From Coccinella septempunctata (taxonomy: Eukaryota > Arthropoda > Insecta > Coleoptera > Coccinellidae), in assembly GCF_907165205.1 (NCBI RefSeq), contig NC_058195.1:20232936-20296935 (forward strand): a DNA stretch of 64,000 bases, read 5' to 3'. Numbering within the stretch: the stretch's first letter is position 1; every line of letters starts with the position of its first letter. Below the pieces are notes generated by a model, which did not search any database, had not been told where the DNA came from, and saw nothing but the letters and a program-made list of their open reading frames with translations. This document shows positions 12,393-24,383 of this stretch, piece by piece. The translations under genes and the position numbers were made by a program.

Positions 12393-14977
12393 TATACTCC
12401 TTGTACTCTGAAAATTTTAAAACGAATGCCCTCACCGTCATATGAAAATTCAAATTCTTCTTGTTGTAAGAACCGTTCATCCTTTCACCCAACGCCGACC
12501 CTAGTTACATGGCCCGTTGAAAACGAAATCGGCATCTGTTTACTGCAAAACACGTGTTAATGCTGATACGAAGGGTTCAAACTTTTCTACCTGATTCGAG
12601 CTTTTTAGGAACGAATTGCTCAAGATGCCGAGTTCGAATAACATTTCGTTTTGCGTGTTATATTGGATAAAATTGAATTTATTGCATGGATGATTCGAGA
12701 ATTATTGATGTCCAGAATGCTCCAGAATGATGAATATTTTCAGATTTCATTGAAATTCTTGCGAAAATTATCTCGTATATTTTCAAGTTTAGATTTTAAT
12801 TCATTCAGAACTTTGAAGTTCGGCAAATAATGATGTAAATGATATAGATAACAGTCAATCACATTTCCTTCAGCGCAGTTGTTGTTTTGAACAAAAAGCA
12901 GTAGATTCTCGCAAAATCCGAAACTCTACATGTATAGCAGTTGTTCAGTTCGGGATTAAAGTTTATCCTAGATTGATTTTGACATTTCAGTTCAGTTCTG
13001 TCAGATTATCTAGGATCATCTTAAATCTCTGCCTCATCCTGAACTGAACAACCGGGCCTTATAGTAATAGCAACGTAGCATTCATTAAGTCGGTATATTA
13101 TTGGAATAATACTAATTTTTTATAGCGGAGAATAGTAGTTTTCATCCTCGGTAGGTATTCACGAAATTCATTTTATTATGTTTTTTTAAGGTGAATCGGC
13201 CCGAAATCTTGGATCCCCCGACCTGCTAGTTTCGTATACTTCTATGACAATAGCATAATAACTCAAATTTCAACATTTTCACAGAAATTTTTGAATTTAA
13301 GGGAGAGACACATTGAAAAAATCGATAGCAATTTACCGCCTAAACTACGAGCTTGCCGAAGTTGAAACTGGTAACAATCTACTCAGTGCTTCATAATATG
13401 TATAGTTTTATGACTCAGTGTTTTTTAGAACCTGTGAAAAAAATTAAAAACTGTAAACTCGTCATCGCCTTCCAAAGGCTGTATCTTGGAAGGTCTGTCG
13501 ATTTGGAAAATTTACAGGAAATACCCCCGCTTATTTTCATTAAGGAATCATCTCCCTTATTCCTTCGCATTTGTTTACAGATATCCTGTATATAGCTATA
13601 TTTTATCTATGTACCTTTTTATTTTAGATAGTAGAAGTTAATCAATCATCTGTATCTCAATCATATGTATCCGAGTATGTATCTATATTATTAACTTCAT
13701 TTTGAAGATTCATTATATCTTGACAAAAATATGGTTGCAATTTCAAAATATGTTGACTCGAGGCCTTCCAAAGACTTCAATATTGTTTATTTTTTCCCTT
13801 ACACCCTGTATGATCTATCGAAAAATGCAAATCTGTTTTGGCGAATTCTTCATAAAATCTTACTTGTTTCGATATAATTGGTAATTTTCTTTATTATACA
13901 TCACTGAAATATTTAAACCAGAGAGATGCTACAAGCTCTTAAAATTTTTGGGAAAATCCAATATTTAAACATAATCGATAATAAAAGAGATGTTTCTGAG
14001 CAAAGGATTCCTCAAAATCTTTGAGAAATCTGATTCAAGAAAAATATAAAGAGCGTTCCATTTGAAATAACACAATGTCAAACATTCGGTTTAGCCGACG
14101 TTGTTCATTTCTGTGATATTGTGAAATTTGTAGCATTTTTTTCTCCTGATTCTGAAATGAAAATTTTCGGATGCGCTTATTGTCCTTGAATATTCATCAC
14201 CATTAACATCTGAATTTTCTTATCCAAAAAATGTTTCTCTCTGAACAGGTTATTTTATTATATGCAATGATACAATACTGATTATTCGTTATACTAATAG
14301 GTAGTATTATCTATATGGATCATTTCCATAGAGAGAAGAAATATCATTATGTACAAGACTCAAATCGATTCGTTTTCAGATAGGTAATGAAATAGTTCGC
14401 CAAATTCAGAATTATAGTGTAAGCTTGAGATGAAAGAAGTTCAACGGATGCATAGATATACGCACGATGAAATATAAACAGTCATAATCCCATTCGAGAG
14501 AGCCAAGATTGGTTCTCTTTCACGTGATTCTTTCCCCTACAAAGGAATGCGATAAAAAATCGTTGAGATATGCCGCCTGGCTTGCAATAATGGAGGAGAA
14601 AACGCGCTGCGCCTCTCATTACTTAATTCCTCCGTATACTGATATTCCGCCTGTCTACATCTGCTTGCACAGTACAACGTTGCCATTTTCGGAGGTGCAA
14701 ACGAGCAAAGAGTCTTTCAGAGTAATTCTCCGATATACAGCTCAGCACACTAGCGCCAGTGATATACACTCGAACTAAAAGATTGTTCAGTACATAAAGG
14801 GGGTGCGTTGTGACCTCAAAACGATTTTTTGATATGTTGGTCCCTGAAGCCTCCTGAATCTAACAAGCTAAAAAACAAGGCAAAACGTTGTCACCTCCGA
14901 TTTCGGAGGTGACATCGATATATATGAGGTGAGAGCGTTAAACGAGTTACTATTTTGGAGGTGGTATTAACACTTTA

Positions 14978-14980
<3 letters not shown>
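12393..14980. other. Interior and right part of element D without a recognisable gene
   Basis: This is AT-rich sequence with short random frames. The 89-codon frame at 14509 has no recognisable domain. Termini of CAGGGTG type (ACACCCTGTATGATC near 13801) show further small insertions. CAACGTTGCCATTTTCGGAG near 14675 resembles a short block found near the ends of other elements in this window. Confidence 0.45.
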
Positions 14981-14981
<1 letters not shown>

Positions 14982-15045
<64 letters not shown>

Positions 15046-15056
15046 TATATATATAT
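14982..15056. repeat. (AT)n tract shared as boundary of elements D and E
   Basis: An AT run with a single TATATTATATTATA irregularity. Element D ends directly on its left and element E begins directly on its right. Confidence 0.97.
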
Positions 15057-15499
15057 GACAAACGTTGAGTTCCAGGACATTTTGTACATATGGAAAGAGC
15101 ATATACATCCGATTGTATATCGGTTCATTTTACCATATATTAGATTGAGAAAGCTTTAGTTACATCAAACTTAATATACTCATTGTTGTTTAACTTTTAT
15201 ATCAATTTTTGCATGCAATGTCTAGTTCCAAGACCTTGCCTAAAAAAGTTGTTTAATGTTCATTGCCCAGATTTCCACATTTTAAATAATTATACATGGT
15301 GGACGTTTGTTGATTATATGTCCTGAAGTGATAAACTCAGTAGAAAATAGTAGGATACGAAATTTCTCCTACTATGAAAAAAATTGAGAATGAATTATTT
15401 ACTTTAAAGTCCTGACCAAACAAAATTCCTTTCTTCAACGGCCTTAGGTACCTTTTTATTATTGAATATTTAAATTTTCGTTACAATTCTGATTGGTAT

Positions 15500-15628
15500 T
15501 GATTAAGCTTATCTTATTTCAAATCAATTAGTTTCCGAGATAACGAATTCCAAAAATTACTCATCGCATGTCCGGCTTCAAAAAAATAATTATGTAGGCT
15601 CCGTGTCGAAACAACACCCTGTATATCA
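15500..15628 (-). repeat. Dispersed repeat ending ACAGGGTGTTGTTTCGAC, copy 1
   Basis: Read on the minus strand it begins ACAGGGTGTTGTTTCGACAC and stays similar to 24384-24510 on the plus strand for about 125 bases (GGAGCCTA, TTTTTTTGAAGCCGGACATG). It is one terminus of a CAGGGTG-type element; the partner terminus is not seen. Confidence 0.6.
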
Positions 15629-16397
15629 TTATACATAATTTTCAAAACAAGCCTCTAATACACATGCTCTGTAAGTACGTCACTGTCCGCGCAACATTTG
15701 CAACCCCTTTTTCAACTACATTTGATTTCTACCCATTGCCCTGAAGCTTGTAGCAAATCTTCAGATTCGGTGACAGTACAATGTACAATTATCTTCGTGT
15801 GATGGAAAGACTCGGTTAGTTGAACACAGTATATGGTGACTTGATCAGTGTTTTCTCGTGACTGCCTCAATTAAGGTATCAAATGAAAGAGCTCGGATAG
15901 TACAATTTAGTGAGCCACGAAACCAAATCGAAGATGGACGCGCCATGAGATGGCGTTTTACATAGTCCATTTTCACAACTCCATCGTCATTTCCCAATGA
16001 CGATCTGAATATTTTATTTTCACAACTCGCTCAGTTTTGGTATATACAGGGGAGTCAAAAATGTGTACCGAGCTTTCTGGGGGTGATAGTACATTGAAAA
16101 ATAAGTATAGTCTGATAATTAAATTCCTGGCCCAAAATGCATATTGAGGTAGATACCTTTCTCCTTCCAAAGTTGATAAAATTAATTTTTCCACATAACT
16201 GTTAAACGGTTTAAATTTCGTGCATAAATGTATGTTGTTGAAATACATTTTTTTATTACACTTCTACACTTCTGTCTGATATTGTTAGAAAGGGTGTTCT
16301 TAGAGGTTGAATCATGATTTTTTCGGGACTTCTTTCGTTGTATTCGTTTTTTTGAAAAAAATAGAAGCATGAAAACATGAAAGAGGTACTCTTCTCC
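15629..16397. other. Non-coding stretch in element E
   Basis: No gene is recognised. Short frames on the minus strand (15973-16370) have no domain character. GTATATACAGGGGAGTCAA near 16040 may be another degraded CAGGGTG-type terminus. Confidence 0.4.
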
Positions 16398-16462
16398 TAG
16401 GCTGACCAGATTATGCCCAGTTCGATGACGGACGGACCTGGTGAATGTTGTATATTTATATA

Positions 16463-16991
16463 TACAGGGTGACTCTTTGAATCGTAAAAATATTTCAACA
16501 GTGAATTCATGAGGTCGAAAGAAACACTTCTTTCCTGTAAAATTTTTTTCGATTCGGCCTATTTTAAGTTTTCATAATAAGCTGTGCCATCTTTGAAAAA
16601 CAAAATTACCCTCAGAATAACTAGCTAAATCTGTGACACTACACATCTGTGGATCTTTTAAAAAGAGTTGCATTCGGTCGAAGTACCCAGTTCAAAGAGT
16701 TGGGTTTTTTGAATTTTTGGTATTTGTATGGTACGTAATGGTCATAATGAGAAAACTGGAAGCCGTGGGTGATATATTGTGTTCGAAAAAGATTAATCAA
16801 ATAAATGAAATTCATTTAATTCGATAAAACTCTTCAATAGAACAGATATTTTTTTTTATGGTTTTTCAACACCCTGCATCTTTTGAATCGAGCCGATTCG
16901 AAAAAAAATTGTGAAGGTGTAGAAAGTGTGTCTTTTGACCCCGAAAATCTACTACTAAAATATTTGTACGAGTCAAAGACTCACCCTGTAT
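16463..16991. mobile_element. CAGGGTGACTCTTTG family inverted-repeat element inside hAT copy 1
   Basis: The left end TACAGGGTGACTCTTTGAAT and the right end GAGTCAAAGACTCACCCTGTA are inverse. AAATATTT(C/G)(A/T) and a AGGTC(A/G)AA(A/G)G block follow on each side. It is flanked by TATATA sequence, in line with TA target duplication. A second copy is at 20762-21174. Confidence 0.85.
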
Positions 16992-17057
16992 ATGCTCCAG
17001 TTTACTACGCCCTATGGTGATTTTAAAGAAAAATTTAATTTATTGAAAACAAAGAAA

Positions 17058-17600
17058 TTATAAAAGCTTTTCACAACATAAAAACGAAAATATTATAATA
17101 TTAATACAATGGTTGTGCATCTCACTGTGGAATGAGAGCAGAGCTTCATCCGTTGCTAGAGGAGCTTCTACATCCCCAAAATTTGAATGTTTGAAATATT
17201 TGGTCAGGGATGAAGACTCTGCTGCATTAACCATTTTTTTTCTATTCGTCACTTAAAATATACCGTATGATATCTCTTCTTCCTCTAAAATGTAATGCTG
17301 AATTGGCCCGAACACTTCGTTCATTAGACTGCAGTATCAAGTTTTGTTGTTTTAAGGAATGGAAATTCTTTTGAAAGATCTTCCGCAAATTTGCACTTTT
17401 TTTATTATTGATCTTAAATAGCAAAAACAGAAAAGCCCAATACCTCGAGACTCCCAGGAAGACCACCAAAACGATGGTACGAAAGCTGGACGTCGGCATC
17501 CCAAGAATGAAGAAGAAGAAGAAGATCTTAAATATTAATGAGAAGACTACAAAGTTCAAATTCCCACAGTATCTACTTATTAACGCCAAGACGTCCACTA
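17058..17600 (-). pseudogene. hAT transposase N-terminal (BED finger) remnant, copy 1
   Basis: Minus-strand translation gives KCKFAEDLSKEFPFLKTTK, a stop, and after frameshifts VNAAESSSLTKYFKHSNF and EALLSFHSEMHNHCIN. This arrangement is typical of the start of hAT/ZBED transposases, where a charged KC.F..L...FPF segment precedes the BED zinc finger and a ...KH...(A)SS.L..FF linker. The zinc-binding cysteines and histidines are largely lost. It is paralogous to 20372-20620. Confidence 0.65.
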
Positions 17601-17787
17601 TGAGATTTATCTAGCGACGTTTACACTCCGGCTAAGGTACGAAAAATAGTGAATTAAATCATTGATTATTAAGACAAAGATTAAATTCAAGATTTTGACG
17701 GACATTTTGAAGGACGTTTTCCAATGACGGACTTCTTGGACTATTGGCGGACTGTCCGTCACAATGACGGACGTCTGGTCACCCTAT

Positions 17788-18268
17788 CTTCTTCAAATAC
17801 AAAAAATCGAATCGTTTTCGAGATATTTGAGTTCTTGTAGTCACATGATGTCAGCAGATTCATTCATCGCAAGATTCATCGATGACGATAGGCCATGAAC
17901 AATTCTGTTCTGAATTTTGTCGATGATATAAGCATCTCTGCATAAAACTTACAGGAGCATTTGCATTTCCGAAGCACTCGCGAAGCATCCAAAGCATATC
18001 AGTTTGTTCAGAGAACAAATAACCTCCCATTTCTTAAAATCCCAGTTGAAAATAGCAAAAAATAAGCAGAAAAACCACACGAGAAATTAACTACAACAAT
18101 GTTTATGACATGAACGTCAAAATTAAGAACAAAATTGATCATGGCCTGCTAAAATATCGTTATCGATGAGTCTCGCGATGAAAGAATCTGCTAACATCAT
18201 GTGACTACATAAACTCAAATATCTCGAAAACGATTCAATTTTTTTATTTGGATAAGAGTACCTTCTTC
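17788..18268. mobile_element. 480-bp foldback element with ATCGAATCGTTTTCGAGATA ends
   Basis: Left arm TTTTCGAGATATTTGAGTT, then GTCACATGATGTCAGCAGAT, is matched in inverse by ATCTGCTAACATCATGTGAC and AACTCAAATATCTCGAAAAC at 18190-18235. The GACGATAGGCCATGA and TCATGGCCTGC blocks extend the arms, so most of the element is an inverted repeat. No coding capacity is seen. Confidence 0.75.
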
Positions 18269-19230
18269 ATGTAATTTTCTTCGCTCCATAGAAAGCTTCA
18301 ACATAGAGAATAAAATCTTTGTTGATCTATCATATTCATTGGAGTTTTCGAAATGTTATATTCATTTTTCAATTGAATGATTCAATATTTAGCGTGGCGT
18401 GGAAAGTATATTAATATGTATCTCGGTTAGCATAAAAATTCGATACTCTGATGATTCACTCGCATCGGATATTCATTCTTACCTTGACACATAATATACA
18501 ACTCCCTAATGTTACATTTGCAGCTGCAGGAATGTCCTGGGAATTAAACACTTTATATGTTCAAAAACCATCTCTCTCATGCATAAATGGGTTGATATAC
18601 CTGAACCGAATGAAGAAAGTAGAAGGGAAACAGGGTGGTTTACGGATAATTGCACAAGCTTTCAGTGCAGATGCAGGACATTTTGGGAAGTCTGTTTTCG
18701 AAATATGTCCTGAGTATATTCATTCGAGAGATGTTTTATGTAAGTATGTCATCAAAAACATTTAGTGGCCATAACTTTTGAACACCTTTATAGATTTTCA
18801 TGGAAATGTCAACAAATAAGCATTGGAAAATGACGATGATTCAATTATAATGATTTTTTGATAGCGCGGGTCCGTACCGAGAGTTTTTTTATTTCACATC
18901 TTGTAAAACACCCTGTACATCAAATTTTCAAAAAGCATAATTATCTCCAAAATTTACACAAAATTGAATGTCCTTTCCAACAAGCTTTCTATACAGCATA
19001 TGACGTCCAATGGACGTCCATTTTAATCCAAATGAAGTACAAACATGCACGAACCTTACATGGAAGTCCCATGGATGTACATTTCTGGACTTTTACTGTA
19101 CGTTCATAAATGGACGTTTTATAGATGTCCATTGTACTTTAAATAAGGGATGTTGGACAAATATCTATATGCGTTTCTTATTGGACATCTTCTGGATACA
19201 CAAATCTGGATCTTTATTGTACTATCGTAA
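18269..19230. other. Non-coding stretch between foldback element and satellite
   Basis: No domain is recognised in the 104-codon frame at 18451. AAAACACCCTGTACATC near 18906 is a degraded CAGGGTG-type terminus. From about 18990, (T/A)GGACGTCCATTT-like phrases announce the satellite to the right. Confidence 0.4.
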
Positions 19231-20180
19231 ATTGCACGTTAGTGTACGTCCATTAAACGTAAATTTTTATATCAACGTAAATTAATCATGATTGTAAATC
19301 TATTGGAAGTTCGGATCTGGATCTGAATATCTGCTTCCAGAAATTGTACTTTTTTGTACGACAACTGGATGTATCATTTTAGAGTATCCATAATTATTCA
19401 TTTCTCAACATTCGTAGGATGTACAGGACCGTATCTTATTTCTACAATCAGCATGGTAATTCAGCAATATTTTTGGATTAACGTGAATTATCCATGATTG
19501 TACATCTTTTGGATGTTCAGATTTGTATGTCAATTATTTGCTTCCAGAGATTGTACTTTTCTGTACGACAACTGGATGTATCATTTTCGAGGGTCCATAA
19601 TTGTACCTATATTTCTCAACATTGCAGGACTGGGTCCTATTTGTTCAATCAGAAAGTGTACGTCCATTCAACGTACATTTTTGGATCAACGTAAATTATT
19701 CATGATTGTACATCTATTGGAAGTTCGGATCTGGATCTGAATATCTGCTTCCAGAAAGTGTACTTTTCTGTACGACAAATGGATGTATCATTTTCGAGCA
19801 TCAATAATTATTCATTTCTCAACATTCGTAAGATGTACAGAACCGGATCTTATTTCTACAATAAGCAATTGTACGTTAATGTACGTCCAGTGGATGTACA
19901 TTTTTGGATCAACAAGAATTCTCCATAATTGTACATTTCTGTATATCCATATATGAAGCCCAATGCACTTTCAATAAGGGACGTCCGTCGAACATCCATA
20001 TACGTACCTACGTTATTGAACAACTTTTGGATATTCAGAAATGTATCGAAATATCTGTTCCTAGAAATTATACTTTTTTGTACGATAACTGGATATATCA
20101 TTTTCGAGCATCCATAGATTTCTGAACATTCGTAGGATGTTCAGGACTGAATCTTATTTGTATAATCAGAAATTTCATGT
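19231..20180. repeat. About 205-210-bp satellite, 4 to 5 diverged copies
   Basis: A unit contains TCATGATTGTACATCTATTG, then CTGCTTCCAGAAA, TTGTACTTTTCTGTACGACAA, CTGGATGTATCATTTTCGAG, TTCTCAACATTCGTAGGATG, CTTATTTCTACAATCAGCA. The ATTGTAAATCT/ATTGTACATCT anchor occurs near 19292, 19497, 19704 and 19924. The same unit occurs in inverse orientation at 43040-43474 in element C, about 20 kb away. Overlapping small frames here are not genes. Confidence 0.85.
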
Positions 20181-20371
20181 TTGTGTACTTCCCCTGATGG
20201 ATATGCAATACTGTATCATCGTGCATTATCCATAACTTTGGGTGACCAGATGTCTCTCATTGTGACGGACAGTCCGTCAATCGTCCAAGAAGTCTGTCAC
20301 TGGAAAACGTCCGTCGAAATATCCGTCAAAATCTTGAATTTAATTCAGTATTTTTCTCAAGAAAATTTGAG

Positions 20372-20620
20372 ATGGATAATAAAAAAATAAAGTGCAAATT
20401 TACGGAAGATCTTTCAAAAGAATTTCCATTCCCTAAAAAAACAAAGCCTGATTTTCCAATGTACGAAGGGTCAATTCAGCATTGTATTTGGAGAAATGTT
20501 TTAAGTTACAAACATAAAAAAATAGTTAATGCAGCGTCATCCTCTCTAACCAAATATTTCAGACATTCAAATTTTGGGGATGAAGAAGCTTCTCTAGCAA
20601 CACCTGAAGCCCTTTTCTGA
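20372..20620 (+). pseudogene. hAT transposase N-terminal (BED finger) remnant, copy 2
   Basis: An 82-codon open frame reads KIKCKFTEDLSKEFPFPKKT near its start and KKIVNAASSSLTKYFRHSNF near its end. The flanking pattern is that of the hAT/ZBED N terminus, but the central zinc-ligand region is deleted or scrambled and the frame stops before any catalytic domain. It is better preserved than copy 1. Confidence 0.65.
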
Positions 20621-20761
20621 TCCACAGTGTGATGAATAACCATTATATTGAGATTATTATATTTTCGTTTTTGTGTTGTGATAAACTTGTATTATTTTTC
20701 TGTTTTCAATTAAAAATTTTTTTTTGCTTTACGGGGTAGGAAACTGAGTAGCTGGAAGCAT

Positions 20762-21174
20762 ATACAGAGTGTGTCTTTGACTCGTACAAATATTTTACAG
20801 TAGATTCTTGAGGTCAAAGGAAACAGTTTTCTCCTTTACCATTTTTTCCAAATCGGCACGGTTTAAAAGATAGAGGTTGTTGAAAAACATAATTAAATGT
20901 TATTTTGAGTTCTCACCGAGGTTCTCACTAACGGTTTCATCGAATGAAATGAATTTCGGAATATAGTTTTCGAGTAATTTGTCGTTCATAAATAAAAACT
21001 ATAGGTGAAATTCGAAAAATTGGCTACTTTGATCGCATGCAATTCTTTTAAAATCTATCTATATCTTTTTATCAGGGCTAAATCGTAAAAAATATTGTAC
21101 ATGAAAAATTTTTTTCTTAGGACCCCAATAATCTACTGTAAAATATTTTTACAAAGCAAAGACTCGCCCTGTAT
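20762..21174. mobile_element. CAGGGTG/TCTTTGACTCG family element inside hAT copy 2
   Basis: The left end ACAGAGTGTGTCTTTGACTC and the right end CAAAGACTCGCCCTGTATA are inverse, with TACAAATATTTTACAGTAGA matched inside by CTACTGTAAAATATTTTTAC. The arms are about 70 bp. It is shorter than the 16463-16991 copy. Confidence 0.85.
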
Positions 21175-21245
21175 ATAAATATATACACATTCACCAGGTC
21201 CGTCCGTCATTGACGCCTATACAGTGAAATTTCCGAATGTGTATA

Positions 21246-22943
21246 TACAGGGTGTGGCGTAATGAATGGATAATATGGAACCTGCAGGTAGAGGACTCTA
21301 TGGCGGTCCAGAAAAATATATTTTACGTTTAGTAAAAGTGCCTTGGTTTTCGAGATATTCTAGATTTTCGAAAATTCAAGAAAATCACACCCTTCGCCAC
21401 TCTTTTTACAGGCAAGACTCCAAATGAAGGAATTTTTTCAAACTGTTTTTTGGATAGTATTCCTGGATAGATGCGCTATCGAATGTAAATCATTATTTTT
21501 CAAGCGCATGAATAGTTTTTCATAAATAAAAGAGTTAACTCAAATTTTCCGTTTTGCTTATTTTTTTTCCTAAGTTCAACCCAGCGTGGTGTGAAAAATA
21601 ATATGGTTACCTGAGAGCCAAAGCAAGAGAAAACATGCCTGTTTCACTGAGATTCTGAAATGGTATAACTCACTCTATTTTCAGCATTAAATACAAAATA
21701 AATTTCTATTACAATGAGTCAAGGCAGAGTTTGACGTAAGCCTTTTTCTGTAATTTTTAGCAACTGAAATGAGACTTGCAAGCAGAATAAAGCAAATATT
21801 CATAAGAAGTTGTAGAGCATCTAGTACAGCTCCTGATGCACACTTTGAACACTTTTTGTAAAACTCGATTCAATTAAACAATATTTTAAAATTGGTTTTT
21901 TTCCCTCGTATTCTTTCATTATTAACCCCTATAGTTATAAAGTTAATAGTTGTTAAGCGAATTTCAAGTAACGAAGTGAATTTTAGCACTTTTGTAATTA
22001 AGAAAAAAGCTGAAAATTAGTCAATTTTCATTACATTGAATCATGACCCAAGTAACAAAAATGCTGAAATTTAATGCATAACTTGAAATTAACTTGAAAA
22101 TATTGATTTCACAACGTTGGGGTTCAATAATAAAAGAAAACGAGAGAAAAATAACAATTTTAAAATATCCTTTCATTGAATAAAGTTTCACAAATCACAA
22201 ATGATGCTTAAATTGGCCACAATGAGTTCTGATACATACTCTATAGTCTACACTTTCTAATGAATCATATCTTTATTGCATAGATATCAACAATTTTAAA
22301 ATGAGTATAGTTTCATTGAATTAAATATCACAAAAGAATCTCTAAGAGGCCATTATGAGCTTCAGTAAATGCTCTATACCTTCTTATAGACTATTGCTTC
22401 ATTCTGCTTGCATTTCTCATTTTAGATGCTAAAAATTTTAGAAACACTGTCACATTAAACTAGGCCTCAACTGATTGCAATAGGAATTTTCTTTGTATTA
22501 AATGCTGAGAATACAGAGAGTTATACCATTTCGGAATCTCAATGAAACTGGCATGTTTTTTCTTGCATTGGCTCTTAGGTAACCATATTATTTTTTACAC
22601 CGCGCTAGGTTGAACTTATGAAAAAAAATTAGCAAAACGGAAAAGTTGAGTTAGATCTTTTTTTCATGAAGAACTATTCATGCGCCTCAAAAATAATGAA
22701 TTACATTCGATAGATCATCTATCCAGGAATACTATCCAAAAAACAGTTTGAAAAAATTCCTTCATTTGGAGTCTTGCCTGCGAAACGAGTGGCGAAGGGT
22801 GTAATTCTCTTGAATTTTCGAAAATCTCGAATATCTCGAAAACCAAGGCACTTTTACTAAACGTAAAATATATTTTTCTGAACCGCCATAGAGTCCTCTA
22901 CCCCCAGGCTCAATATTATCCATTCATTACGCCACACCCTGTA
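21246..22943. mobile_element. 1.7-kb long-arm foldback element, CAGGGTGTGGCGTAATGA family
   Basis: Both ends read ACAGGGTGTGGCGTAATGAA inward. Inverse similarity continues for roughly 450 bp on each side (TTTTACGTTTAGTAAAAGTG, CTTCGCCACTC, AACTGTTTTTTGGATAGTAT, ACCTGAGAGCCAAAGCAAGA) and weakly across the middle. It has no transposase. A truncated relative is at 9886. Confidence 0.9.
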
Positions 22944-22949
22944 TAATGA

Positions 22950-23165
22950 ATAGTTCAAAAAGAGCTTTAGGTAGTAGAGGAACTTTCTCTTTGGTATTAC
23001 ATATGACATTTCGGTATTCAGAAAAACATCGATGACGTCACCACTCCTAGCCCCGAAGACGTTATAACTTGAGAATTTCCATCGAAAGTTCGCAAGTTGA
23101 GAAATTAAAATTTACCTATTTCATATTTTTTCTCGAAACTCAATGGACATATCATAAAGATCAAG
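22950..23165 (-). repeat. Dispersed repeat with TGACGTCATCGATG, copy 1
   Basis: It is the inverse of 42775-43005 over about 215 bases, including TCGATGACGTCACCACTCCT against AGGAGTGGTGACGTCATCGA. Neither copy codes for protein. The two lie in different parent blocks (E and C). Confidence 0.75.
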
Positions 23166-23954
23166 TATCAGTCGCTTTAGTACAGGTCTGCCCTTGTTAT
23201 GAATTTCTTTCGTATAAGAATCAAATACATGTATATAATACCGTATAATTGCATTCAGTATGACTATTTCCTGTTTCAAATATTAAGAATGAGGGGATGA
23301 ATCTATAATAGAAATAACACAGTTCTTTTACATTCCACTGGAAATGCGTTTTGATAATTTGGAAATGACAGGAATGTGTATGTAGTATACTCCATTCACT
23401 TTTATTTTATCACTCGGTTGGCCATAAAATAATTTTCTCAAGTTTTTGTAACTAGAACGGAGTAAGGTTGGCACTCATGAAATGTCGTTAATGTCATAAC
23501 GCCGTTGCCACAACTAATATACATTAACATTACAAAAATGACGAAAGTGATTGAAAAAGAGAGAAGACGGGGTTTCAGGAAGTGCTATTTAGAATTCAGG
23601 TCCGCTCATTTAAATAGTAGGTAACCCTGCACCCTATATCTACAATAATATATCTGACCGCAGCAAACATATTCAATGTAAGCGAATTTAGATAATGATT
23701 CATCTGAATCTTAACGACTTATATTTTAGCTGAATGTTTCTACAATCAGAAATATTGTGAGTGAAAAGAATGACAAAGAATTTCCTTCTATTGGGAGAGC
23801 CAAAAAAGTGGTGACATTTGAGAATTTTTTTTTATGGTGAACGAATGCGAAAAGTTACCACCTTACAGGATTTTCGATGAATCTCATCGTAGAATAAGTT
23901 ACAAAAAATTAATTTTTTATTATTCATTTGGCTTATCCTACACGTTTTAAATGT
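23166..23954. other. Non-coding stretch in element E
   Basis: No gene, repeat pair or element terminus could be supported. Confidence 0.4.
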
Positions 23955-24290
23955 CTTAAGGGATCAATAAATTAAAAATAAACTGCCATGAAGGCGATTC
24001 GGTTGTCCTATTAATTGTTAATTCATGTGAAATTTTTGAATTTCCTCTTGCCTTGAAACTTCCTTTAATTCTTTCGACTTCCATTGATGCAAGATGATTT
24101 TTGTTGAAGAATTTAACATTCTTGTAATTATCCGTTAAGTCCTTCGAGAGATTCCCAACTACTGCATCATATGCATGTTGATTTTTTTGAAATCTACAAC
24201 TGATGTAGCGTATTCAACTTTTAGCCAAAGAAGATAACCAACATTAACTCTCCTGAAGCTACTGCATATTATCTGTCAATAATTTCGAAA
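23955..24290 (-). pseudogene. Eroded coding stretch shared with element D (unknown protein), better copy
   Basis: On the minus strand, starting at the AG before TAGCTTCAGG, one frame reads RRVNVGYLLWLKVEYATSVV; after a frameshift the next 60 or more codons are open (including DAVVGNLSKDLTDNYKNVKF and NKNHLASMEVERIKGSFKA) to a TAA near 23956. The match to D 9541-9800 has the pattern expected of old coding DNA. It lies about 1.25 kb from the right end of E, and because E is reversed relative to D this is the equivalent position. I do not recognise the family. Confidence 0.5.
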
Positions 24291-24383
24291 CATCTAGATT
24301 TGAATCAAGGTAACAGGTATACATTTAATCTCACTAATTTTTGTCTAGACTTTCCGAATTTGTGAACAAGATTTCAAAATATT

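Larger units (their letters stand above)
8544..14981. mobile_element. Element D: 6.4-kb (AT)n-bounded element, subterminal motif ACCTCC
   Basis: The block lies between (AT)n tracts at 8457-8543 and 14982-15056. Near the left end the motif occurs in GTTACCTCCGTT, CTGACCTCCGGG, CTACCTCCGC and TCACCTCCCG (8560-8770). Near the right end it appears mostly in inverted form: GGAGGTGC near 14692, an inverted pair CACCTCCGATTTCGGAGGTG near 14896-14915, GAGGTGAG near 14924 and GGAGGTGG near 14957. Iterated subterminal motifs in opposite orientation are what transposase-binding sites look like in DNA transposons. The interior holds an eroded coding stretch at 9541-9800 and several inserted inverted-repeat elements. 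No transposase domain is recognised. Integrity and boundaries are inferred. Confidence 0.5.
16398..17786 (-). mobile_element. Non-autonomous hAT-like element, copy 1 (minus orientation)
   Basis: The ends are inverse versions of AGG(G/C)TGACCAGA: at 17786 on the minus strand AGGGTGACCAGACGTCCGTC, and at 16398 on the plus strand CTAGGCTGACCAGATTATGC. TGACGGAC-type repeats follow at both ends. Inside is a decayed stretch encoding the BED-finger N terminus of a hAT transposase (17058-17600). A CAGGGTG element (16463-16991) sits in the 3' part at the same place as in copy 2. The DDE catalytic domain is absent. Confidence 0.7.
20238..21210 (+). mobile_element. Non-autonomous hAT-like element, copy 2
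   Basis: It starts TTTGGGTGACCAGATGTCTC followed by TGACGGACAGTCCGTC and carries the BED-finger remnant at 20372-20620, the CAGGGTG-family insertion at 20762-21174, then CACCAGGTCCGTCCGTCATTG. Unlike copy 1 it is cut off just before the right terminal repeat. The shared position of the inner insertion shows that both copies descend from an element that already carried it. Confidence 0.7.

Noticed and set aside
14509..14778. 89-codon open frame at the right of element D
   Set aside because: No domain, no similarity to other frames in the window and a mixed composition that looks like chance.
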